This document shows positions 43,053-51,298 of a DNA stretch of 58,541 bases, one piece after another. Position 1 is the stretch's first letter. Each line of letters starts with the position of its first letter. Where the stretch lies: the NCBI RefSeq assembly GCF_030538695.1, contig NZ_JAUNTN010000011.1:1-58541 (forward strand), read 5' to 3'. This DNA comes from Paracoccus sp. (in: a-proteobacteria). Lineage in GTDB: Bacteria; Pseudomonadota; Alphaproteobacteria; Rhodobacterales; Rhodobacteraceae. Made by a program: the position numbers and the translations under genes. The notes below the pieces were generated by a model. The model was not told where the DNA came from and did not search any database. It worked only from the letters and a program-made list of their open reading frames with translations.

Positions 43053-45124
43053 GTTTGACGGCCGCCCCCATGCCACCCGAGGCACCGCTGGATTTCCCGG
43101 CGCAGGATTTCAGTGCCCCGCCGCCTGCCGGCCCGGCCCGGCGACGTTGGCCGGGCGTGTGGGTAGCACTGGCGCGGCTGGTGGCTTTTGGCGGGGCGCT
43201 GGCGATTGCGGTGTTTGGCTTTCAGCAAATGCTGCTGACCTTTGGCGACCGGGGAACGCTGCTGCAATATGTGCTGCTTGGCCTGTTCACCATCACCTTT
43301 GCATGGGTCGGGTTTTCGCTGACTACGCTGCTGGCCGGGCTGTTCGCGCGGCCAGCGCCAAAGGTTCCGGCGGTGAATGATGCGCGGCTGGTGGTGGTCA
43401 TGCCGATCTATCACGAGAACCCGGCCAACAGTCTGGGGATTCTCTCGGCCATGGCTGCGGAAATCGCTGCTGCTGGCATTGGACACCGCACCGAGATTTT
43501 CGTGCTGTCCGACAGCCGCGACCCTTCGGTGGTGGCGGGCGAGACGCTGGCGGTGCAAGCTGCCCGGCAGGCCGCACCAATTCCGATCTGGTATCGCTGG
43601 CGCGAGAACAACACCGACCGCAAAACCGGCAATCTGGCAGAGTTCATCCGTCGCTGGGGCGGGCGTTACGATCAGATGGTCGTGCTGGATGCCGACAGCA
43701 TGATGTCGGGGGATACCATCAAAACGCTGTCGGACCGGCTTGCCGCCGATCCGGCGCTGGCGCTGATCCAGACCATGCCGATGCTGGTCGGAGCCGAGAC
43801 GATCTTTGCCCGGCTGACGCAATTTGCGGGCCGGATTTATGGGCCGATGATTGCGCGGGGCGTGGCGGCCTGGTCTGGCGATCAGGGCAATTACTGGGGC
43901 CATAACGCGATTATCCGCATGGATGCTTTTGCCGCGACATGCGGCCTGCCGCATCTGCCGGGGCGGCCGCCCTTTGGCGGCAATATCCAGTCGCATGATT
44001 TCGTCGAGGCCGCGCTGCTGGTCCGTGCGGGCTGGAAGGTGCGGCTGGATCACGACCTGCGCGGCAGCTATGAGGGCTGCCCACCGACGCTTTTGGATAT
44101 GGCGGTGCGTGAACGCCGTTGGGCGCAGGGCAATTTGCAACACGCCCGGCTGATTGGGATGCGCGGGCTGTCATGGGTCAGCCGGGTGCATTTCGTCATC
44201 GGGATACTTGGTTTCGTGATGTCGCCGATCTGGCTGGCGATGCTGCTGGTCGGGCTGGTGCTGTCGGCGGTGGTGCTGCTGTCAACGCCGGAATATTTCC
44301 CTTCGACCTATCAGCTTTTCCCCGACTGGCCGGTGTTTGATTCGCGGCGCATGTTCTGGCTGTTCGCTGCGGCGATGGGCTGCCTGTTGCTGCCCAAACT
44401 GGTGGCGCTGTTTCGCGCATGGCTGCGACCTTTGGCGCGGAACGCGGGCGGCAAGCGGCGTCTGATGGCCAGTGGCTTGTTTGAAATCACCCTCTCGGCG
44501 CTGATCGCCCCGGTTCAGATGCTGACCCAAACGCGGCAGATCGGGGACATCCTGCTGGGTCGCGATAGTGGCTGGGAGGCACAATTGCGTCAGGGCGCGA
44601 TGCCGTCGTGGTCGATGGTGCTGCGTCGCCATGGCTGGCATGTGGCGCTGGGGCTTGGCACGTTGCTGGTGCTGGCCAGCTTTTCGCCTGCGCAATTGAT
44701 CTGGCTGTCGCCGATTCTGGCCGGGCTGATCCTGTCGCCTGTCACCTCGCGCTATTCCGCCAGCCCGGTGTTCGGGCGTTGGGCGCGGATGCGGGGCCTG
44801 CTGGTCACACCCGAAGAACGCGACCCGCCTGCGATCGTTTCGGCCTCGGGGCAGGCGACGCGGCGCCTGCCGCAACCGCTGGCGGGTGATGCAGCGATTG
44901 CGCAACTGGCCGATGCGGATTTGCGGGCGCGGCATTTGTCGGTGCTACCCGCAGTGTCCAATGACCTGCCCCCTGCGCGCCGCCTGCCGGCGCTGACCGC
45001 CCGCGCCAAGCTGGATGCGGCCAGCAGCCGGGCCGAGGCGTTGACTTTCCTAGACCGGCCCGAGCGGATGGCGCTGATCCTTGACCCGCGCCTGCTGGAT
45101 CAATTCGCGGCCTTGCCTGCATGA
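43049..45124 (+). CDS. opgH: Glucans biosynthesis glucosyltransferase OpgH
   Basis: OpgH (MdoH), the inner-membrane GT2 enzyme that polymerises beta-1,2-glucose from UDP-glucose. It has 691 residues, shorter than E. coli (847) because of a reduced N-terminus. Two helices precede the catalytic domain: VVVMPIYHENP, SDSRDPS, DADSMMSGDT, GNYWGHNAIIRM and RERRWAQGNLQH (QxxRW-type). Five or six helices follow (around 385-590). It shares ATGA overlaps with opgG and opgC, so the three are one translationally coupled operon. Confidence 0.96.
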   Translation: MSLTAAPMPPEAPLDFPAQDFSAPPPAGPARRRWPGVWVALARLVAFGGALAIAVFGFQQMLLTFGDRGTLLQYVLLGLFTITFAWVGFSLTTLLAGLFARPAPKVPAVNDARLVVVMPIYHENPANSLGILSAMAAEIAAAGIGHRTEIFVLSDSRDPSVVAGETLAVQAARQAAPIPIWYRWRENNTDRKTGNLAEFIRRWGGRYDQMVVLDADSMMSGDTIKTLSDRLAADPALALIQTMPMLVGAETIFARLTQFAGRIYGPMIARGVAAWSGDQGNYWGHNAIIRMDAFAATCGLPHLPGRPPFGGNIQSHDFVEAALLVRAGWKVRLDHDLRGSYEGCPPTLLDMAVRERRWAQGNLQHARLIGMRGLSWVSRVHFVIGILGFVMSPIWLAMLLVGLVLSAVVLLSTPEYFPSTYQLFPDWPVFDSRRMFWLFAAAMGCLLLPKLVALFRAWLRPLARNAGGKRRLMASGLFEITLSALIAPVQMLTQTRQIGDILLGRDSGWEAQLRQGAMPSWSMVLRRHGWHVALGLGTLLVLASFSPAQLIWLSPILAGLILSPVTSRYSASPVFGRWARMRGLLVTPEERDPPAIVSASGQATRRLPQPLAGDAAIAQLADADLRARHLSVLPAVSNDLPPARRLPALTARAKLDAASSRAEALTFLDRPERMALILDPRLLDQFAALPA

Positions 45125-46239
45125 AACGCCTGATTGCGCTGGATATGCTGCGCGGTTACGCGCTGGTCTGCATCATGCTGGACCACATGCCCATCGGCGT
45201 GGCGCGTGGTTATACGCTGGCCAATTTTTCGATCTTTGATGCGGCGGAACTGTTTGTTCTGCTGTCCGGCTTTCTGGTCGGTCTGGTCTGGAAAGGTGTC
45301 GAGGGCAAATCCGGTCGTGCCGCCGCGCAGCGCCGCTTTGCGCTGCGGGCGTTTCAGGTCTGGCGGGCGCTGCTGATCGGCGCGGTTGTGCTGGCGCTGC
45401 TGTCGGCGCTGTTGCTGGCGTTTGGTTTCCGGCACACGGCGGTGTGGAACGCCTATGCAGGTTGGATGCTGGACAATCCGCTGGGGTATATGGGGTCGGT
45501 CGCGCTGATGTGGATGCAGCCGAACTTGCTGGATGTTCTGGCGGTCTATGTGATCCTGATTGCGCTGGTGCCGCTGCTGGTGCCGGTCATGCTGCGCTGG
45601 CCCTGGGCTTTTGCGGCAGGGTCGCTGGTGCTGTGGTGGTTTGCGCCGCTGTTCAACAGCCTCATCCCGAATCAGCGCACGGGCGGGCTGCTGTTCAACC
45701 CGTTCGGCTGGCAGATGCTGTTCTTTTCCGGGGTAGCGATGGGCCTGTTCCGGGCGGATTTCATGCCGGTTCTGCGCCGCCATTCGGCCTTGCTGACCAC
45801 GCTGGCGACCGGGATGTTCCTGTTCGGCAGCAGTATCGTGATTGCGGCCAAGTTTGGCGAAGACGCCCGCCCGCTGCGTGACGCGCTGAAAGTGCTTTAT
45901 GGCGAGATCGACAAATGGCGGCTGGATGGCACCCGCTATCTGGCGATCATGGCGGCAAGCTGGCTGGTCGCGGTGCCGCTGGCCCGACCGCTGGAGGTTC
46001 TGGCCGCCACCGGCGCGGGCAGGGCGCTGCAAACCATCGGGCGCGGCGGGTTGTGGTCCTTTGTGCTTTGCGTGCTGCTGTCGGTGCTTGGCGATGCCTT
46101 GCAGATGAACCCACCCGAGCAAAGCCGGGGCGCAAAGCTGCTGGTCGATGTCTGGAGCGTGCTGGCCCTGTGGTGGGTTTCGGTCTGGTGGCTGGAGCGG
46201 GGTGCGCCAATCAAACAACGCTGGCTGGGCCGCTGGTAA
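45121..46239 (+). CDS. opgC: OpgC, glucan succinyl-modification protein
   Basis: OpgC (MdoC-like), a polytopic acyltransferase-family membrane protein that adds succinyl groups to periplasmic glucans. It has 372 residues and about ten helices. The start RLIALDMLRGYALVCIMLDH and the block LFVLLSGFLVGLVW are the OpgC signature. It is the third gene of the operon. Its stop lies 29 bases before the convergent stop of the next gene. Confidence 0.93.
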   Translation: MKRLIALDMLRGYALVCIMLDHMPIGVARGYTLANFSIFDAAELFVLLSGFLVGLVWKGVEGKSGRAAAQRRFALRAFQVWRALLIGAVVLALLSALLLAFGFRHTAVWNAYAGWMLDNPLGYMGSVALMWMQPNLLDVLAVYVILIALVPLLVPVMLRWPWAFAAGSLVLWWFAPLFNSLIPNQRTGGLLFNPFGWQMLFFSGVAMGLFRADFMPVLRRHSALLTTLATGMFLFGSSIVIAAKFGEDARPLRDALKVLYGEIDKWRLDGTRYLAIMAASWLVAVPLARPLEVLAATGAGRALQTIGRGGLWSFVLCVLLSVLGDALQMNPPEQSRGAKLLVDVWSVLALWWVSVWWLERGAPIKQRWLGRW

Positions 46240-46268
46240 AGCGGCCCGCGCAGAGGCAGATTTTCGGA

Positions 46269-47687
46269 TCAGTTTCCGGCGCTGTCCGCCTCGGCCGGTG
46301 CCGCGGTTTCAGTTTCCGGTTCTGGTTCCGGTTGTGGGGTCGGGCGCAGGCTGTCCTCGATCTCGGCAGCGATGCGGGGCAGGTTTGCCGCATCCCGCAA
46401 TGGCCAGATCAGCACAAAGCCCCGAATACTCTGGCCGTCGCGGATCAGCTCGGCCCGTGCGGTGTAATCGGTATTGGCGCCGCTCAGATACAGCCGCCCC
46501 GATTCGCTGTGACGCTGGGGTTCAGGCACCCAGCCAAGCGCGGTAATCATCCCTGCCAGTTCCTGCACCCGCGCGGCATCGCCTTGATCGGCAATCAGGA
46601 TCAGCGCCGCATCCGAGCTATCCTTTGGCCCATAGATCGAGAACGGCCCCTGATCGCGGCGATGCACGATCCGGTCCAGCGGCGCGGTCAGCGACAGCCC
46701 GCTGTGCGGGTCATCCAGATTTTCCAGCCCGATCTGATTGCGCCATTCCGTCCGGCGTTCGATCAGCGCCGCCAGCGCGGTGCCGGGGTCGGTCGAGATT
46801 TGCGCGGCGGCGATTTCGCGGGCGATGGCGCTGCGGGTTTTCGGGCCATCCTTGCCGTCGATGGTGCCATCATAGAAGCCCGCCCAACGCAATGCTTGCT
46901 GCGCCTGATCCAGCGGCGGCAACGCGACAGGGGCGGCGGGCGGTGCGGGCAATTCGCCGCTGCCCATATCCAGCGGCTCGCCCATCTTGTCGCCGGTGGT
47001 GGCGAACGCATCGCTGGCGATGGCCTCGGCCTGTTTCAGCGCCGGAGTCCATGCGCTTGCGGCCTCTGCATCCATCGGGCCAAGCGCCAGCGCGAACCAG
47101 CCATCGGGCAAGGCCCAAAGCCCGGCCTGCGGGAATTGCGCCCGTGCTTCGGTCAGGGCAGCCTCGGCCTCGGCGCGGTCTTGCAGGGCGCGCAGGCGGA
47201 TGAAGGATTGCGCCAGCCATGGGGCCGGCGGCGGGGTTTCAGCGGCAGGTTGAGCAGGTTCAGCGGCCAGATTGGTCGCGGCTTCGGTTTCTGCCTCGGC
47301 TTGATGTGCGGCCTCGGTAATCGCGGCACTTGCGGGGGCTTCCTCGATCGGAGGGGACACGGGTGCCGGACTGGCAGCTTCCGCCGTGACGCTGATCCGG
47401 GTGCGGCCATCGGGTGCGGTCAGGTAGGAATCAGCGGGGATCTTGCCCTCGGATTTCAGCCCGGCCATGCGGTCGGCGGCGGCAGAGGCGTCCTGCGGAC
47501 CGACCGCGATGACTGTCCAGTTGCTCCCCGGCTGCGGCACCGCCACGGCATCAGGAAACTCCGTGCGCCAGCGGGCCAGCGCCTGCTCGACCTGCGCGGC
47601 CCGGACGGCCTCGACCCGGATCATCGCATCCTCGGCCACTGCAGGCCCGGCCAGAACGGCGGCGGCAAGAATAAGTTTCAGACGCAT
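46269..47687 (-). CDS. Periplasmic SPOR/peptidoglycan-binding-like protein
   Basis: A 472-residue exported protein. The signal peptide MRLKLILAAAVLAGPAVA (cut before EDA) is followed by SPOR-like repeats: residues about 20-90 (VEQALARWRTEFPDAVAV, WTVIAVGPQDAS) and 190-240 (LRALQDRAEAEAALTEARAQ, WFALALGPMDAEAA), separated by a Pro/Ala/Glu-rich linker. QAQQALRWAGFYDGTIDGKD and the following GPKTRSAIA are a peptidoglycan-binding (PG_binding_1) motif. The C-terminal half is unclassified and ends with an acidic PEPEPETE tail. Convergent to opgC; divergent from glyQ. A role in cell-wall sensing is inferred. Confidence 0.82.
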   Translation of the reverse strand: MRLKLILAAAVLAGPAVAEDAMIRVEAVRAAQVEQALARWRTEFPDAVAVPQPGSNWTVIAVGPQDASAAADRMAGLKSEGKIPADSYLTAPDGRTRISVTAEAASPAPVSPPIEEAPASAAITEAAHQAEAETEAATNLAAEPAQPAAETPPPAPWLAQSFIRLRALQDRAEAEAALTEARAQFPQAGLWALPDGWFALALGPMDAEAASAWTPALKQAEAIASDAFATTGDKMGEPLDMGSGELPAPPAAPVALPPLDQAQQALRWAGFYDGTIDGKDGPKTRSAIAREIAAAQISTDPGTALAALIERRTEWRNQIGLENLDDPHSGLSLTAPLDRIVHRRDQGPFSIYGPKDSSDAALILIADQGDAARVQELAGMITALGWVPEPQRHSESGRLYLSGANTDYTARAELIRDGQSIRGFVLIWPLRDAANLPRIAAEIEDSLRPTPQPEPEPETETAAPAEADSAGN

Positions 47688-47769
47688 AATTGGCCCCCAT
47701 GATTGACCCTTGCCCGCGACCTGCCTAAAGGTGCGAGCGCCTGCGACCAATAGCCGGAAGGACGCCCCG

Positions 47770-48696
47770 ATGACCAGCCCCGACAAGCCCCGCTCTTTCC
47801 AGGAGGTGATTTTGCGCCTGCAAAACTATTGGGCGGCAACGGGGTGCGCGGTGCTGCAACCCTATGATATGGAGGTTGGCGCGGGAACCTTCCACCCGGC
47901 CACGACCCTGCGCAGCCTTGGGTCGCGGCCATGGGCGGCGGCCTATGTGCAACCCTCGCGCCGCCCGACCGACGGCCGCTATGGCGAGAACCCGAACCGA
48001 CTTCAGCACTATTATCAATATCAGGTGATTATCAAACCATCGCCCCCGGATTTGCAGGAATTGTATCTGGGTTCTCTGCGCGCCATCGGGCTGGACCCGC
48101 TGATTCACGATGTCCGCTTTGTCGAGGATGACTGGGAAAGCCCGACGCTTGGCGCATGGGGTCTTGGCTGGGAGGTCTGGTGCGACGGCATGGAGGTCAG
48201 CCAGTTCACCTATTTCCAGCAGGTCGGCGGCCATGACTGCCGCCCCGTGTCAGGTGAGCTGACCTATGGGCTGGAGCGTCTGGCGATGTATGTGCTTGGT
48301 GTCGAGCATGTGATGGACATGCCCTTCAACGACCCCGACAGCCCGATTCCGTTGATCTATGGCGACATCTTCCGCCAGACCGAACAGGAATATTCGCGCT
48401 GGAACTTTGAGCAGGCCGATACGGATATGCTGTTCCAGCACTTCAAGGATGCCGAGGCTGAATGTGCGCGCATCCTTGCCGCCACGGACACCGACAGCGC
48501 CGGTCGCCGTATTCCGATGGCGCATCCTGCCTACGATCAGGCGATCAAGGCCAGCCATCTGTTTAACCTGCTGGATGCGCGCGGGGTGATCTCCGTGACC
48601 GAGCGTCAGGCTTACATCGGCCGGGTTCGGGCGCTGGCCAAGGCGTGCGCCGATCTGTTCGTGACCACCGATGCGGCAACAGGGGGCGTGCAATGA
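47770..48696 (+). CDS. glyQ: Glycine-tRNA ligase alpha subunit
   Basis: The catalytic subunit of the heterotetrameric glycyl-tRNA synthetase. It has 308 residues. The class II motifs [35 protein letters not shown] and [20 protein letters not shown] are present; [20 protein letters not shown] and the motif 3 YGLERLAMY complete it. ATG at 47770 follows AAGGACG. Its stop overlaps the DUF6446 gene (ATGA). Confidence 0.97.
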   Translation: MTSPDKPRSFQEVILRLQNYWAATGCAVLQPYDMEVGAGTFHPATTLRSLGSRPWAAAYVQPSRRPTDGRYGENPNRLQHYYQYQVIIKPSPPDLQELYLGSLRAIGLDPLIHDVRFVEDDWESPTLGAWGLGWEVWCDGMEVSQFTYFQQVGGHDCRPVSGELTYGLERLAMYVLGVEHVMDMPFNDPDSPIPLIYGDIFRQTEQEYSRWNFEQADTDMLFQHFKDAEAECARILAATDTDSAGRRIPMAHPAYDQAIKASHLFNLLDARGVISVTERQAYIGRVRALAKACADLFVTTDAATGGVQ

Positions 48697-49172
48697 ACGG
48701 CAAGATCGTCGGTTCCATGCTGCTGCTGGTTGCCGCGCTGACGGCGGCGGCGGTCTGGTATCTGCAAGTTTATGGCTTTTACGAGGACGTGACAGAGCTG
48801 CATGACACGCAGGCCATCACCCTGACCCTGCCGGATGGACAGTCCGCACCGCTGCCGATTACGGATTTCAGGGGGATCGACGCCACGTCCTCGCCGCTGC
48901 GCTATCGGGCCTGCTTTGCGGTCGATGTGGCACAGGCCGAGGCTGCGGCCCCCTATGATGCGCCCACGCCGCTGAACGGGCCGAACTGGTTCAAATGCTA
49001 TTCCGCCCGTGCCCTGACGGCCGATCTGGCCAGCGGTGCAGCCCATGCCTATCTGGCACAGCGCGACATCCGCCCCGGCGTGGATCGCGTGATTGCCGTC
49101 TATCCCGATGGCCGCGCCTTTGCGTGGCACCAGCTTAACGACTCCGCCGAAGAAAGAAGGGTCATCGAATAA
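48693..49172 (+). CDS. DUF6446 membrane-anchored protein between glyQ and glyS
   Basis: A 159-residue protein with one N-terminal helix ([19 protein letters not shown]). I match it to DUF6446, a Rhodobacterales-type family found between the two glycyl-tRNA synthetase genes. Conserved features are [40 protein letters not shown] and [14 protein letters not shown] with two Cys. It overlaps glyQ by ATGA and glyS by TAATG, so all three are translationally coupled. Its role is unknown. Confidence 0.85.
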   Translation: MNGKIVGSMLLLVAALTAAAVWYLQVYGFYEDVTELHDTQAITLTLPDGQSAPLPITDFRGIDATSSPLRYRACFAVDVAQAEAAAPYDAPTPLNGPNWFKCYSARALTADLASGAAHAYLAQRDIRPGVDRVIAVYPDGRAFAWHQLNDSAEERRVIE

Positions 49173-51229
49173 TGCCCGACCTGCTGATCGAACTGTTTTC
49201 CGAGGAAATCCCCGCGCGGATGCAAGCCAAAGCGCGCGAGGATCTGCGCAAGCTGGTGACGGATGCGCTGGTCGAGGCCGGGCTGACCTATGCCAGTGCC
49301 GGGGCGTTTTCCACGCCGCGCCGCCTGACCCTGACCGTCGAGGGGCTGACCGCTCACAGCCCCACCACTCGCGAGGAGCGCAAAGGCCCGCGCGTGGACG
49401 CACCGCAGGCCGCGCTGGACGGGTTCCTGCGCTCGACCGGGCTGTCGGTGGATCAGCTTGAACGCCGCGCCGATAAAAAAGCCGAGGTGTTCTTTGCCGT
49501 GATCGAACGCCCCGGCCGCCCGGCGGCGGAAATTGTGGCAGAGGCGCTGGAAGCCACCATCCGCAACTTTCCCTGGCCCAAGTCGATGCGCTGGGGCGCG
49601 GGCAATCTGCGCTGGGTGCGGCCGTTGCATTCGATCCTCTGCATCCTCTCTGATGAGGCCGGGGCGCAGGTGGTGCCGCTGGACATTGACGGCATCGCCT
49701 CGGGCAACACAACGCGCGGGCATCGCTTCATGTCGCCCGACAGCTTCACGGTTGCGGGATTTGACGATTACGCCGCCAAACTGCGCCGCGCAAAGGTGAT
49801 GCTGGACCCTGCCGAGCGTGAGGCTGAAATTCGTGCGCAGGCCGAAAATCTGGCATTTGCGCGGGGCTGGCAGATCGTGCCAGACGACGGGCTGATGCGC
49901 GAACTGGCAGGTCTGGTGGAATGGCCGGTGCCGCTGATGGGGCTGATCGAGGACCGCTTCCTGACCCTGCCGCCCGAGGTGCTGCAAACCTCGATGAAGG
50001 AACATCAAAAGTTCCTCTCGGCCCGCAACCCGTCAACGGGGCGGATCGAGGGCTTCGTGACCGTTGCCAATATCGAAACCCCCGACGATGGTGCGACCAT
50101 CCTGCACGGCAACCAGCGCGTGCTGGCGGCGCGGCTGTCGGATGCGCTGTTCTTCTGGGACAACGACCAGCGGCAGGCCAAGGCAGGGATGAAGGATTGG
50201 GCCGAAGGGCTGAAATCCGTGACCTTCCACAACAAGCTGGGATCGCAGGCCGACCGCATCGCCCGTATCACCGCGCTGGCCCGCGAGATCGCGCCGGTGG
50301 TCGGGGCTGACCCCGATCAGGCCGCTCGCGCCGCCGAGCTGGCCAAGCTGGACCTGCGCAGCGATATGGTGGGCGAGTTTCCCGAATTGCAAGGCACCAT
50401 GGGCCGCTATTACGCGCTGGCTGCTGGCAAATCTGATGCCGTCGCCAACGCTGCCCGCGACCATTATTCGCCGCTTGGGCCTTCGGATGATGTGCCAACG
50501 GAACCCGTCTCGGTCGCCGTCGCGCTGGCCGATAAAATCGACACCCTGACCGGCTTTTGGGCTATCGACGAAAAGCCCACCGGGTCGAAAGATCCCTTTG
50601 CGCTGCGCCGCGCCGCGCTTGGGGTGATCCGGCTGGTGTTGGGGAATGGGGTGCGGGTCGGGTTGCTGCCGATCTTTGATAAAGGCTATCCGAACACGGA
50701 CGGGGGAGACCTCCTCGCCTTCCTCCATGACCGCTTAAAGGTCTATCTGCGCGATCAAGGCATCCGCCATGATGTGATTGACGCCGTTCTGGCCATGCCC
50801 GGCAATGACGATCTGACCGCCGTTGTCGCCCGCGCCACGGCGCTGAATGATATGCTCAAAACCGAGGATGGCACCAACCTGCTGCAAGGGCTGAAACGCG
50901 CCGCCAATATTCTGGGTCAGGCCGAGGCTGCCGACGGGGTGGAATATTCCTTCGGCGCCGATCCGAAGTTTGCGGAAACCGATCAGGAACGTGCCCTGTT
51001 TGCCGCGCTTGATACGGCCGAGCCGGGCATCGCGGCGGCCATCACGGCCGAGGATTACCCCGCAGCCATGTCCGCCATTGCCGCCCTGCGCGCACCAATC
51101 GACGCCTTTTTCGAGGCGGTGCAGGTCAATACCGATCAGCAGATCATCCGCCGCAACCGTCTGAACCTGTTGTCCCGCATCCGCGAGGCCGGGCGTCAGA
51201 TTGCAGATTTCGCACGGATCGAGGGCTGA
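49172..51229 (+). CDS. glyS: Glycine-tRNA ligase beta subunit
   Basis: The tRNA-binding beta subunit of glycyl-tRNA synthetase. It has 685 residues. [18 protein letters not shown] is the family start, TPRRLTLTVEG, LRWVRPLHSILCIL, SMKEHQKFLSARN and VADKIDTLTGFWAIDEKPTG-type (LADKIDTLTGFWAI) blocks and the C-terminal RRNRLNLLSRIR follow in order. A weak hairpin (51239-51257) follows the stop. Confidence 0.97.
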   Translation: MPDLLIELFSEEIPARMQAKAREDLRKLVTDALVEAGLTYASAGAFSTPRRLTLTVEGLTAHSPTTREERKGPRVDAPQAALDGFLRSTGLSVDQLERRADKKAEVFFAVIERPGRPAAEIVAEALEATIRNFPWPKSMRWGAGNLRWVRPLHSILCILSDEAGAQVVPLDIDGIASGNTTRGHRFMSPDSFTVAGFDDYAAKLRRAKVMLDPAEREAEIRAQAENLAFARGWQIVPDDGLMRELAGLVEWPVPLMGLIEDRFLTLPPEVLQTSMKEHQKFLSARNPSTGRIEGFVTVANIETPDDGATILHGNQRVLAARLSDALFFWDNDQRQAKAGMKDWAEGLKSVTFHNKLGSQADRIARITALAREIAPVVGADPDQAARAAELAKLDLRSDMVGEFPELQGTMGRYYALAAGKSDAVANAARDHYSPLGPSDDVPTEPVSVAVALADKIDTLTGFWAIDEKPTGSKDPFALRRAALGVIRLVLGNGVRVGLLPIFDKGYPNTDGGDLLAFLHDRLKVYLRDQGIRHDVIDAVLAMPGNDDLTAVVARATALNDMLKTEDGTNLLQGLKRAANILGQAEAADGVEYSFGADPKFAETDQERALFAALDTAEPGIAAAITAEDYPAAMSAIAALRAPIDAFFEAVQVNTDQQIIRRNRLNLLSRIREAGRQIADFARIEG

Positions 51230-51238
51230 ACCGACAGA

Positions 51239-51257
51239 CCGGGGCGCTGCCCCCTTT
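51239..51257 (+). terminator. Possible terminator after glyS
   Basis: GGGGC-GCT-GCCCC followed by CTTTG lies ten bases after the glyS stop. It resembles the GGGGGC-N4-GCCCCC elements upstream of rnpB. Confidence 0.45.
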
Positions 51258-51298
51258 GCCCTTGCGGCAGCGCGGCGATTGGGCGTAAGCCTTGCCGC

